A stretch of 39,626 nt of DNA from an uncultured Sphingomonas sp. (GTDB lineage: Bacteria > Pseudomonadota > Alphaproteobacteria > Sphingomonadales > Sphingomonadaceae): the NCBI RefSeq assembly GCF_946477935.1, contig NZ_CAMLAC010000010.1, positions 1-39,626 on the forward strand. The letters are read 5' to 3'. How positions within the stretch are numbered: the first letter of the stretch is position 1; every line of letters starts with the position of its first letter. The translations under genes and the position numbers were made by a program. Below the pieces are notes generated by a model that worked only from the letters and a program-made list of their open reading frames with translations, was not told the DNA's origin and searched no databases. Below are positions 30,921 to 39,066 of the stretch, piece by piece.

Positions 30921-32731
30921 AGTCGATTGGAAAAATACGCCGCAGTCAGGTCCTTTCAAACGGTCCTGGTGCCATCATCGATTTCCGGGGAGACAGCGGA
31001 GCTCCGCTTTCGGTGGTTGCAGCAGGTCTGGAAGCCTGGGACAAGATGTCTGCCAAGCCAGGTCTGCTCAATGAACAGCGCATCAGCCATGATCCTTTGC
31101 AGGCGAGGTTGAAGGTTAAAGGCTTTCGGCTGCCGCCTGTCGGAAACGAAAAGGTGGGCGCGTCGACTAGGCCAAGGCTACTCCCCGCTTATCGCTTTCC
31201 CGACTGGCATGTGTGCCCGAAATGCGACCGACTTCAACGCAGCCGGTTCTGGAGTTCCGAACTCGATCGCCCGGAACTCTATTGCAGCGAGTGTACCACC
31301 GGCCGAGGCAAACGTGCCAGAAAGTCATTCGTTGTACCGGTCCGCTTCGTGGTAACGTGCGCGTCCGGGCATCTGCAGGACTTCCCTTGGGCGTCCTGGC
31401 CGCGGCACAATTCAGCCTGCTCTCGCAAGCGCCCCTTGAAGTTGATCGGGAAAGGCGCGGGCCTGAAAGGTCTCAGGGTTCACTGTACAGAATGCCTTGA
31501 AGAAAGGGACCTGGACGGCGCTCTATCACCAGGAGCGTTGGGTAAGATTCCCTGTGAGGGACGTTCGCCGTGGCTACAGGCGGCGGCAGCGGCTTGCTCA
31601 AATGAACCCGTTGCCATTCAGCGCGGTGCCTCCAATGCCTATTTCCCAGTGGTTGCGTCTGCGCTCGACGTGCCACCGTTTGGCGGCACGTTTCGTGAAT
31701 GGCTTGACGAGTTCTGGGCCGACCTGACGAGCCTCGCAGACAGGGCACAAGTCCCTGATTTCGTCAGAAAAAGGATCCATCCGTATTGGCCAGATCAGGC
31801 GATGACCCTGGAGCAGTTGACCTCGAAGATCCTTACGCTGCTTCACATTCTCGATGATGACAGTGGCGACTTACGCGTCAACGAGCACTTTATGCTCTGT
31901 TCAGGTAGCAGTACAGACGAACATTTCCCAGAGTTCAGGATCGTTCCTCAGAATCCGCCGCCACAACTCCTTGGCACGTTCGATCAGGTTGTGTCGGTAG
32001 AACGTCTCCGCGAAGTTCGAGCACTGAGAGGTTTCACACGCCTCAGCCCTGCCGAAAGCATCAGTAGCGTCCAAATCGCGCCCTTGTCCGAAACCCCGTT
32101 GAACTGGCTTCCAGCAATTGAGGTTCGAGGAGAAGGCATCTTCCTCAATTTCGATGAAAACCAAGTCACGAAATGGGAGAAAATCCCCTCTGTGGTCGCG
32201 CGAGCCAAGGTTGCCCATGAGGCGGCCGAACGAAGCTGGCGCGACCACAACGGCGATGATCGCGAATTCCCGATGACGATTTCGCCACGATTTCTGCTCG
32301 TGCACACAACGGCTCATGCCCTCGTTGAGCAGCTCTCGCTGGATAGCGGATACTCGACCGCCTCGATACGCGAACGACTGTACGTCTCCTCCGGCCCGGG
32401 CGGCATGTGCGGCTTCCTTCTATACACGTCGGCGCCTGACTCAGACGGGACGCTTGGTGGGCTTTCCCGCAAAGGGCGATCCCGCGAACTTCTTCCCATT
32501 TTTTTGGGAGCTTTGCGTGGTTTGGAGTGGTGCTCGGCTGACCCGCTTTGCGGGAGTGGCATCCTGACACTTTCGGAGGGGTCCGGATCAGCGGCGTGTC
32601 ACTCCTGCTGCTTTCTTCCGGAAACCTCGTGTGAGCATTTCAACCGCCACCTCGACAGGGCGATGCTGATAGGAACTCCAGAGGCTCCTGAAATCGGATA
32701 TTTTCACACTCTGCTGAAGAACGAGGGCTGA
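30917..32731 (+). CDS. drmB: DISARM protein DrmB (DUF1998)
   Basis: This 604-residue protein is the DrmB partner of DrmA. It begins MKSIGKIRRSQVLSNGPGAI, as usual for DrmB. It carries paired cysteines typical of a zinc-binding N-terminal half (CPKCDRL near residue 99, CSEC near 121, CASGHLQDFPW near 155, CTEC near 190). It ends in a DUF1998 domain: HTTAHALVEQLSLDSGYSTASI (near 462), GMCGFLLYTSAPDSDGTLGGL, and the final cluster CHSCCFLPETSCEHFNR. DrmA and DrmB form a complex in DISARM. The ATG overlaps the drmA stop (ATGA), and the next gene starts one base after its stop, so stoichiometric translation is likely. Length and motif order are normal, with no sign of decay. Confidence 0.92.
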   Translation: MKSIGKIRRSQVLSNGPGAIIDFRGDSGAPLSVVAAGLEAWDKMSAKPGLLNEQRISHDPLQARLKVKGFRLPPVGNEKVGASTRPRLLPAYRFPDWHVCPKCDRLQRSRFWSSELDRPELYCSECTTGRGKRARKSFVVPVRFVVTCASGHLQDFPWASWPRHNSACSRKRPLKLIGKGAGLKGLRVHCTECLEERDLDGALSPGALGKIPCEGRSPWLQAAAAACSNEPVAIQRGASNAYFPVVASALDVPPFGGTFREWLDEFWADLTSLADRAQVPDFVRKRIHPYWPDQAMTLEQLTSKILTLLHILDDDSGDLRVNEHFMLCSGSSTDEHFPEFRIVPQNPPPQLLGTFDQVVSVERLREVRALRGFTRLSPAESISSVQIAPLSETPLNWLPAIEVRGEGIFLNFDENQVTKWEKIPSVVARAKVAHEAAERSWRDHNGDDREFPMTISPRFLLVHTTAHALVEQLSLDSGYSTASIRERLYVSSGPGGMCGFLLYTSAPDSDGTLGGLSRKGRSRELLPIFLGALRGLEWCSADPLCGSGILTLSEGSGSAACHSCCFLPETSCEHFNRHLDRAMLIGTPEAPEIGYFHTLLKNEG

Positions 32732-32732
32732 C

Positions 32733-34418
32733 ATGGCACGAATGTACCCCGGAACGTTGCCCGAGCACGTTATCAAAAACCCGAAGCTGTCGTCAGAGAT
32801 CAGAGTATACAATACGATCCGCGATAAGGTACCGGCCGATTATCGATGCTACTATTCGAGATCTTGGCACGAAGCCGACGGGTATGGTGGTGAGTTCGAT
32901 GGCGAAGCGGACTTTATCGTATCCCATCGAGAGAACGGCTTGCTCTTCCTTGAAGTGAAGGGGGGACGCGTGAGCTGCAGAGAGTCTGACAACCAGTGGC
33001 TCACCACTGACAGAGACGATTTCACTTTCAAAATCACCAGTCCTGTGACTCAGGCCATGAAAAGTAAGCACCATTTTCTGAGGCGGCTGAAGGAGCGACT
33101 TGGCAGTCGCTATATCCGCGCTCGGCATGGGGTGATCCTGCCCGGAAGCACCCGCCCTGGCCGCGCTCTGGCACCGGACGCACCCCACGAAATAGTCGCC
33201 TTTGGCAACGACATGGCAAAGCTCGATCAGTGGATCATTAGCCGAATGTCCGGCGTCAGCGATGATCGCGAGATGCCATTGGGCCTGGACGGAGAGCAGG
33301 CTCTTGAAGAAATCCTTGCAGGCCACTTTGAACTGCAGGCTCACATCGGCTGCAGCTTGGCCGACGATGCAAAGGAAATTGAACGCCTGACCAGTGAACA
33401 AGCGTGGATTCTCGACTCGCTGGATCATAATCGGCAACTTGCGATCACGGGCGGAGCTGGCTCGGGCAAAACGGTCCTCGCGATAGAGGCGGCTGTACGC
33501 TCGGCAGAAGGTGGGCGTAGAACTCTCCTCACGTGCTTCAATGTGCCGCTTGCGAACCACCTGCGGGAACTTTGTTCCTCACATCCCAATCTTGTAGTCG
33601 CAGGCTTTCATTCGCTATGCGGAACGTTGTCTGAAAAGGCCGGCTTGCCGCTTCCAAAAAAGCAGGACGAGGACTTCTACCGAAACGTGCTTCCCAACGC
33701 GTTGGTCGAAGCTGTGGACCGTTTGCCTGAGCTCCGTTTTGACACGATCATCGTTGATGAGGGCCAAGACTTCAAAGACTCGTGGCTTGACGCGCTGAAG
33801 TTGACTCTTGGCAACTTGGATACGGGTCGATTCTACGTCTTTTACGACGACAATCAGCGCTTGTTCTCGCACGAGGCGAGCTTCGTGTCTGCCTTGCCTC
33901 AATCTGTCATTCCGTTGTCGAGGAATCTCCGTAACACGCGACGTATCCACACTGTGATGTCAAAATGGTACGAGGGGAAGCGTTCGACGCCCGCAGGGCC
34001 AGAAGGCGAGCCCGTTGCCATCCATGAGTGCAGATCCCCGGAGCACGCTCTGAAGACCGTCGCGGACCGTATCCGCACGTTGCTAACTTCAGGTCAGCTC
34101 AAACCTAGCGATATTGCGGTTTTGGACGCAGCGGGCTCTCTGGACCTTGGCGACAACATCGCCGGTGTGCGCGCTTGCCGCGCCGATGCAATCGGTAAAA
34201 ACTGCGTCGTGGTGGATACTGTACGCCGCTTTAAGGGCTTGTCGCGGCCCTGCGTCTTCGTGCTCGGCCTCGAGGGGCTCAGGGACCCCGAAAACATCTA
34301 TGTCGCGACGAGCCGTGCAAACGTACTGCTGGAACTGGCGGGTAGTCCCGATGATATCGCCCGCATTATGTGTTTTGGATCAGAGAAGCGGGAGACCGCG
34401 GCATCGCGTGCTGTCTGA
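32733..34418 (+). CDS. NERD nuclease-domain / SF1 helicase fusion
   Basis: This is a 561-residue fusion. Residues ~20-130 are a NERD (nuclease-related) domain: LSSEIRVYNTIRDKVP, then GEADFIVSHRENGLLFLEVKGG with the Asp and Glu-x-Lys of a PD-(D/E)XK-like site, then SPVTQAMKSKHHFLRRL. The rest is an SF1 helicase: LTSEQAWILDSL, Walker A TGGAGSGKT (near 240), IIVDEGQDF (near 340), YVFYDDNQRLF, LSRNLRNTRRIH, TVRRFKGLSRPCVFVLGL and YVATSRANVLLELAG. It follows drmB by one base and closes the operon. Described DISARM loci have at this functional place DrmC, a phospholipase-D-like nuclease, which is missing here. I infer that this protein supplies the nuclease activity. Confidence 0.85.
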   Translation: MARMYPGTLPEHVIKNPKLSSEIRVYNTIRDKVPADYRCYYSRSWHEADGYGGEFDGEADFIVSHRENGLLFLEVKGGRVSCRESDNQWLTTDRDDFTFKITSPVTQAMKSKHHFLRRLKERLGSRYIRARHGVILPGSTRPGRALAPDAPHEIVAFGNDMAKLDQWIISRMSGVSDDREMPLGLDGEQALEEILAGHFELQAHIGCSLADDAKEIERLTSEQAWILDSLDHNRQLAITGGAGSGKTVLAIEAAVRSAEGGRRTLLTCFNVPLANHLRELCSSHPNLVVAGFHSLCGTLSEKAGLPLPKKQDEDFYRNVLPNALVEAVDRLPELRFDTIIVDEGQDFKDSWLDALKLTLGNLDTGRFYVFYDDNQRLFSHEASFVSALPQSVIPLSRNLRNTRRIHTVMSKWYEGKRSTPAGPEGEPVAIHECRSPEHALKTVADRIRTLLTSGQLKPSDIAVLDAAGSLDLGDNIAGVRACRADAIGKNCVVVDTVRRFKGLSRPCVFVLGLEGLRDPENIYVATSRANVLLELAGSPDDIARIMCFGSEKRETAASRAV

Positions 34419-34640
34419 ACATCTGCAAGGTAATAGTTTGTTGCGTCGGTAAAAGTGTGTTTTTTCCGCGGGGTCGAAAGAGTGAAGCTTAGCGCAATTT
34501 GGTGACGCAATCCGATACTCCGGATGGTCCGTGACTATCGCCATGCAAAAGGAGAGAGCTCTCTGTTGCCAACGCACAGGCGTCCGTTGAATTTCCTGTC
34601 CCCTTGGCTCTGTTTCCGCTATGTTCTAACGAGCAATGAG
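34419..34640. other. Border between defence island and transfer genes
   Basis: AT-richer non-coding stretch. It has a T-run at 34460-34466 and a 7-base inverted repeat TTGCGTC (34441-34447) / GACGCAA (34504-34510) enclosing about 56 bases. GTTCTAAC at 34623 is a half-match to the SOS-type box without its second half. No terminator is certain and no flanking direct repeat was found. Confidence 0.4.
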
Positions 34641-34871
34641 ATGAACGCCATTATGACGGATTTCGACATTCAAAGTGCCGAGGCGCGCGGAAAACGCAAG
34701 TGGGAAGGGCTGTCTGAAATTGATCAGGCGATCCGCGACAACCGCTTGATGGAGTATCGGATCAGGAAGTCTTGGGCCGACCCGTGGGGGCGTAAGCTGA
34801 CGATCAGTGGTGTCATCGTCATTGGCGCAGTTTTTGCATTTTTAGCTGGCGCGTCATTCGGACTGTGGTGA
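34641..34871 (+). CDS. Small single-pass membrane protein
   Basis: This 76-residue protein has a charged N-terminal part (TDFDIQSAEARGKRKWEGLSE, then IDQAIRDNRLMEYRIRKSW) and one C-terminal membrane segment (ISGVIVIGAVFAFLAGASF). The frame opens at 34524, but the upstream part is basic and Pro/Leu-rich like a shadow, so ATG 34641 or 34653 is preferred. The ribosome site is weak. It converges with traG, leaving ten bases between the stops. It may belong to the transfer backbone or be an orphan of the island. No function is known. Confidence 0.5.
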   Translation: MNAIMTDFDIQSAEARGKRKWEGLSEIDQAIRDNRLMEYRIRKSWADPWGRKLTISGVIVIGAVFAFLAGASFGLW

Positions 34872-34881
34872 CCGTTGCAGG

Positions 34882-37584
34882 TCACCACTCCTTCACGTCA
34901 TCCGCTGCTTCTGCACTGGCACCTCGCGCTTCATTAGTAACAGCATCGAGACGAGCCCTGGATCCGCCGATCCTTTGACGGCCGGCCGCCTGAGCCCTCT
35001 GCACCTCATCATGGAGATCGCCAGCGCCCGCCCGGGGTACTGAACCGGAACCTTTACCGCCGGTCTGTGCCTGGTTGCGCACCGATCCGGCACCAGAGAC
35101 TGCCGGGCGGGATACGGGTAATCCGGGGGCGAGTACGAGGCGATCGTCGATCCCGTCGCGAAGCTGATCGGCGTAACTTTCAATGAACTTGGCCTGCAAT
35201 GCCTGGCCTTCCGGGCTGAGCTGGAAGGTCACATCGTCAAACCGGACGTTGCCGTAAAAGTCACGATTGCTCTCAATTTCTGCGAGGCCCCATTCTCGGT
35301 AGGCTTGGGACAGATTGAGGCTCCCTGCAGCGTTGTCGCCCTCGAAGAAGGACGCCTGGCTTTCGAGGCGGTTGGCAAGCTCCTCGGCCCGGCGAGCCTC
35401 GATGGTGAAGCTCTGAGCTTCCGTCAGAGATGCGGTCATGCCGCTTGCGGTGGTCGAGATCGACGAGCTGCTCGCGGTGCTGACCGAGCGAACAAATCCA
35501 TCGCGGGTGCTCGACCAATTGCGGCTTTCGGACATCTGGGACAGGCTCCCAAAGATCCGTGAACGATCTTCTGAGGCGATGCCGATGTCGCTGTCGGTCC
35601 ACGTCCGTGTTCCGCCGCCCTTCGCTCCGACGCTCCCAGACAGCACGCCATTTGAAATTCCGGCTTTTGCCCCGGCCTCGCCGCCGAGGAACCAAGCCGT
35701 AGAGATGTCATCGGCCGCTCTGCGTGACAGCCCGAATTGCCGCTGCAGATTGGTTGATGCTTGATCGACCTCGCTGAATGCAGTCTGGATGCTGTCGGAA
35801 TTCGAGGTGCCGGTCGCGCTCTCGAAAGATGCGCCTCGGCTGAACTGGTCCCTGAGCTCGCGGAATTTCGTGACCGCGCTGGTTGTCGATTCCGTGGCGA
35901 CATTGGCATAGGTCTCGCTGTTGGCACGGGCCTGCGATGCCATCGTCGAAAGGCGCGCCGTGAACTCCTGGCCCAGCGTCGGCGTGAAGGGATAGCTGGA
36001 GGTCGGGATCTGGTCGTAGCTGCCGTCCGGAAAGCTCGTGGTCATTGCCCCGGTGTCGCTGAAGGTCCGCGTCTGCGGCGCGCCGTACGTGAAGCTTGGC
36101 GCGATCGTGCCTTGTGCGAACTGACGGGTTAGGACGCTCGAGTTTTCGAAGCTGGTGTTGCCGAGCGAGACGTTGCCGGTACTCGCCTCCCGGGCCGCTT
36201 CCTCGGCCGCGTTCTGGCTCGGATTGAGGTAGCTCGTGGCGTGGTGGGAAATCGCCATGGCGCCCTTGGCCACACCGCCTGCCAGGAACGGCACCGATGC
36301 GATGAGATAGCCGGCCAGCAGACCGATATCGCTGTTGACGTCGGCCATTCCGGTAAAGCTCGCCAGGCTGAGGCCGTTGCTGCCCGTGACCGCGCTCATG
36401 TCGGCCGCGCCCTTGTACATCAGCATCATGTGGAGGATCACGAACAGCGGTCCCCAGGCCGCAAGATAGAAGAAGCCCGTCACATAGCCCTTGAGGGCGA
36501 CCGGTCCCGTCTTGGGGAGCAGAAACAGCGGGAAGAGCACCGGAAATAGCGCGTAGAACAGCACGGTCAGCACGACGTTCAGGAGCGGGACCCACTTCAT
36601 CGCGTTGCTCGCAATTGAGCCATAGGTCCGTTCGGTCTGAATGTCGGCGCGGGTCTGGGCGTAGACGTCGACCTTGCCCGTGCCGCTGGTGCCGGACATC
36701 GAGTGCATGGCTTGGCTCATCGCATTGATGGTCAGCGTCTGCTTGAAGATGTGGGTCGCGTTGGCAGAGACGCCGGTCAGGTACTGATAGGCCACCGGCA
36801 GGTCGGCGAAGAGCTTCGCCTTTGCGAGCGCGGCGGTCTGGTTGGGGTAAAGCTGACGGCCGAACACCGATCCCATCGCATCGACCAGTCCGGCCCACTG
36901 CGCGTTGAGCGTGTCGTAGGCCTCGCGGCAGGTCACGATGTTCGAGCTCACCTGCCCCGAAGTGGCATCCCGGGTCAGGAACCGCTGCGCGCGCGCCTGG
37001 CTCCCCGGCGCGATCGTCGCCCAGATGTCGCCTGTTTCCGCCAGCTCCTTCATCGAGTAGCGGCCGAGCAGCACGTCGTAGAACACGCATTGCCGGAAAT
37101 GCTCGTCGAGATTGGCAGCAAACTCCGGGTCGGAAATCCGTAAGGACCGGGTCGCATCGTAGAGCCGCGCGCCGTAGATCATGCCGTTTTTCGAATAGTT
37201 GAGATCGCCGGGCAGGCCGAACACCACCTCGGCCGACCCCGTCAGATAGTCGCCGACCTGGCTGGTGAAGCTCGCCATCAAGGCGAGGCCCAGCGGGACG
37301 TTGCTGACATTGGCCGGGGCAAGGCTTGGGTTGAGCCGATCGGTCACATGGACATCGAGCCGCGGCACCATGAGGCAGGAGTAGATGAGCGTTGCGCCAA
37401 GGAACCAGTTGATCCAGGCGCGCCAGTCCTGATTGAACGCAAGGGTGAGGGCGGACATGCCAAGCCCCATCACCATCACCACCTGGAGCAGGCTCTTGTA
37501 GCCGCCGTTACCGGTCCAGGCGGCGACCGCCTGGAAGACGTTGACCAGATAGTCCCCGCCGCCGACCGTGAAAATCTCGACCAT
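34882..37584 (-). CDS. traG: Mating-pair stabilisation protein TraG
   Basis: This is a 900-residue F-type TraG. The N-terminal ~460 residues hold several membrane segments and the family opening MVEIFTVGGGDYLVNVFQAVA, with LLQVVMVMGLGMSALTLAF and WINWFLGATLIYS. Further segments lie around residues 330-450 (VLTVLFYALFPVLFPLFLL, FFYLAAWGPLFVILHMML). The C-terminal half is a long Ser/Thr/Ala-rich periplasmic region typical of TraG. TraG works in pilus assembly with its N-terminal part and in mating-pair stabilisation and entry exclusion with its C-terminal part. It is slightly shorter than F TraG (938). It is the last gene of the traF-traH-traG run, 33 bases after traH. Confidence 0.92.
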   Translation of the reverse strand: MVEIFTVGGGDYLVNVFQAVAAWTGNGGYKSLLQVVMVMGLGMSALTLAFNQDWRAWINWFLGATLIYSCLMVPRLDVHVTDRLNPSLAPANVSNVPLGLALMASFTSQVGDYLTGSAEVVFGLPGDLNYSKNGMIYGARLYDATRSLRISDPEFAANLDEHFRQCVFYDVLLGRYSMKELAETGDIWATIAPGSQARAQRFLTRDATSGQVSSNIVTCREAYDTLNAQWAGLVDAMGSVFGRQLYPNQTAALAKAKLFADLPVAYQYLTGVSANATHIFKQTLTINAMSQAMHSMSGTSGTGKVDVYAQTRADIQTERTYGSIASNAMKWVPLLNVVLTVLFYALFPVLFPLFLLPKTGPVALKGYVTGFFYLAAWGPLFVILHMMLMYKGAADMSAVTGSNGLSLASFTGMADVNSDIGLLAGYLIASVPFLAGGVAKGAMAISHHATSYLNPSQNAAEEAAREASTGNVSLGNTSFENSSVLTRQFAQGTIAPSFTYGAPQTRTFSDTGAMTTSFPDGSYDQIPTSSYPFTPTLGQEFTARLSTMASQARANSETYANVATESTTSAVTKFRELRDQFSRGASFESATGTSNSDSIQTAFSEVDQASTNLQRQFGLSRRAADDISTAWFLGGEAGAKAGISNGVLSGSVGAKGGGTRTWTDSDIGIASEDRSRIFGSLSQMSESRNWSSTRDGFVRSVSTASSSSISTTASGMTASLTEAQSFTIEARRAEELANRLESQASFFEGDNAAGSLNLSQAYREWGLAEIESNRDFYGNVRFDDVTFQLSPEGQALQAKFIESYADQLRDGIDDRLVLAPGLPVSRPAVSGAGSVRNQAQTGGKGSGSVPRAGAGDLHDEVQRAQAAGRQRIGGSRARLDAVTNEARGASAEAADDVKEW

Positions 37585-37617
37585 GTCTGTTGTCCTGCCT
37601 CGATGTGGTTGGCCCGG

Positions 37618-39066
37618 TCAGTGGGTGAGGGCGCGGCTCTGGACGCCGCGCGACCAGTCCAGCGATGCGGCCATTCCGGGCGACATCGATGCGGCCAGGA
37701 CGTTCTCGATGAACGCCGTCTTCTCGATGATCTGCAGCACCGCATTGACCTTGAGATGCGTGTTGGCCTGCCGGTCAGCGAGCGCCTGACGCACGACATT
37801 GACCTGGTTCTGCCACATTGCGATCTTGGCTTCGTCGGCCCCGATGAAGCTCGACATTGAGCGGCCCGCCTCGCTCACGATCCGGTCGAGGACGGCAAAC
37901 AGCAGGTCGACACTGGCGATCTCGGCCAGGGTCTCGCGGTCGTCGGTCGGCATGCCGCGGCCATAGGCGGCCTGGACGGTCAGGATCTTGTAGAGCGGGA
38001 TCGAAGCGACCTGCAGCAGTTCCTTCTGTTCTTCGCTGATCGCCGTATCGTCGCGGATAGCCTGAACCATCCCGCCGATGAGCGCCGCCACACGTGGCCG
38101 CAGCGCTTTCGACGCCGGCAGGCTTAGCGACTTGAAGCCGGGGTTAAGGCACTTCTCCGGCTCATCGCAGTCGAAGATCAGGACATTGCCATTGGTGGTT
38201 CCATCAAGCAGCGAGGTGACGAGCGTCGACGAGGCTTCGCCGACGATCGGCACGAACTTGCCCGGCTCATCGTCCTTGGGCGGCACGTAGATGATCGTGC
38301 CCAGCAGCGTCATGGCGTATTCGGCGAGCTCTTCGTCGAACCGGCCGCCCGGCGAGAAGAACGCCGACTTCTTGAGGATCGTCCAGGTGTAGTTTCGCGG
38401 CACGCCGGGATTGACGTCATCGTATTTGCCCGAGCCTTGCGCGGTCGTGCTCGAGCGCTGCCCCCTAGTGCCGCATCCATGCTTGGCAGCGGCATAGTCG
38501 GTGAAGATGCCTTCGGAGTTGCCGATCGCTTCGCAGATCGCCTTGTCGGCAAGGTCGCCCTTCGGCCAGATTCCGCCCACCAATCCTTGTGCCATCTCGC
38601 ATGAGTTGATGTTGAGATTGTTCATGAGCTGAGCCTTCTGGCTGAACTCTTGCATGATCTTTGAGCATTCCGGGCAGACCGTGTCGATCGCCAGGCTGAA
38701 GGCGAAGCCGACCGCATTGTTCGCGACTGCCTTCAACATCGCGACGATCTCGCTCGCGTTGATGAAGCTGAAGGACCCGGCGAAGATGTCGATCCCCCCG
38801 CAACCGGCGCGAGCGCGCGGCAGCTGCAGGTTGGCAATGTTGGTCGTCTTCTGCGGAAAGCGCGTCCAGACATTGCCGAGGCTGTAATAGCCGGCCGACT
38901 GCCCTTGGAACGCGGTCGGTCCGTTGACGTTGGCAGCGCCCCCGACGTCGTTCAGAAACGAGTCCATCGAACTGCCAACATCGGCCGATGCGCCCGAAAG
39001 CGGAAGGGTGAAGGGGAGGGCGGCGGCAAGGAGCGCAGCGACGGCTCTTTTCATCCTAGTAGTCAC
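37618..39066 (-). CDS. traH: Conjugal transfer pilus assembly protein TraH
   Basis: This is a 482-residue periplasmic protein of the F-type pilus assembly group (TraF, TraH, TrbB, TraU, TraW, TrbI). A signal peptide (AVAALLAAALPFTLPLSGASA) is followed by TraH signatures: VGSSMDSFLNDVGGAANV, QGQSAGYYSLGNVWTRFP, AGCGGIDIFAGSFSFINA, and CPECSKIMQEF with INSCEMAQGLVGG. Several cysteine pairs suggest disulfide formation, and the neighbouring thioredoxin-like TraF is the usual partner. GTG 39066 (GGAAG six bases upstream) overlaps the traF stop. An ATG four codons later is the alternative. Confidence 0.92.
   Translation of the reverse strand: MTTRMKRAVAALLAAALPFTLPLSGASADVGSSMDSFLNDVGGAANVNGPTAFQGQSAGYYSLGNVWTRFPQKTTNIANLQLPRARAGCGGIDIFAGSFSFINASEIVAMLKAVANNAVGFAFSLAIDTVCPECSKIMQEFSQKAQLMNNLNINSCEMAQGLVGGIWPKGDLADKAICEAIGNSEGIFTDYAAAKHGCGTRGQRSSTTAQGSGKYDDVNPGVPRNYTWTILKKSAFFSPGGRFDEELAEYAMTLLGTIIYVPPKDDEPGKFVPIVGEASSTLVTSLLDGTTNGNVLIFDCDEPEKCLNPGFKSLSLPASKALRPRVAALIGGMVQAIRDDTAISEEQKELLQVASIPLYKILTVQAAYGRGMPTDDRETLAEIASVDLLFAVLDRIVSEAGRSMSSFIGADEAKIAMWQNQVNVVRQALADRQANTHLKVNAVLQIIEKTAFIENVLAASMSPGMAASLDWSRGVQSRALTH

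Noticed and set aside
16332..32731. Reading the island as type II Druantia (methylase plus DUF1998 helicase)
   Set aside because: Druantia's DruE is one very large protein joining helicase and DUF1998. Here they are separate DrmA and DrmB proteins with DISARM-type N-termini, and no DruF/DruG-like pair is recognised.
19354..34418. Reading the island as a Dpd (7-deazaguanine) system
   Set aside because: The SNF2 protein recalls DpdE, but there is no DpdA-like transglycosylase and no preQ0 pathway genes, and DrmA/DrmB fit DISARM much better.
34441..34510. TTGCGTC/GACGCAA inverted repeat as island attachment site
   Set aside because: Seven bases is within chance expectation, no second copy was found at the left edge of the island, and no integrase or transposase is present.
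34622..34636. Fifth SOS-type box before the small membrane protein
   Set aside because: Only one half (GTTC) is present; the second half-site at the required spacing does not match.
35708..37090. 460-codon leftward frame inside traG
   Set aside because: Arg/Asp/Gly-rich composition typical of an out-of-frame shadow. TraG in the other frame has conserved sequence and membrane segments.
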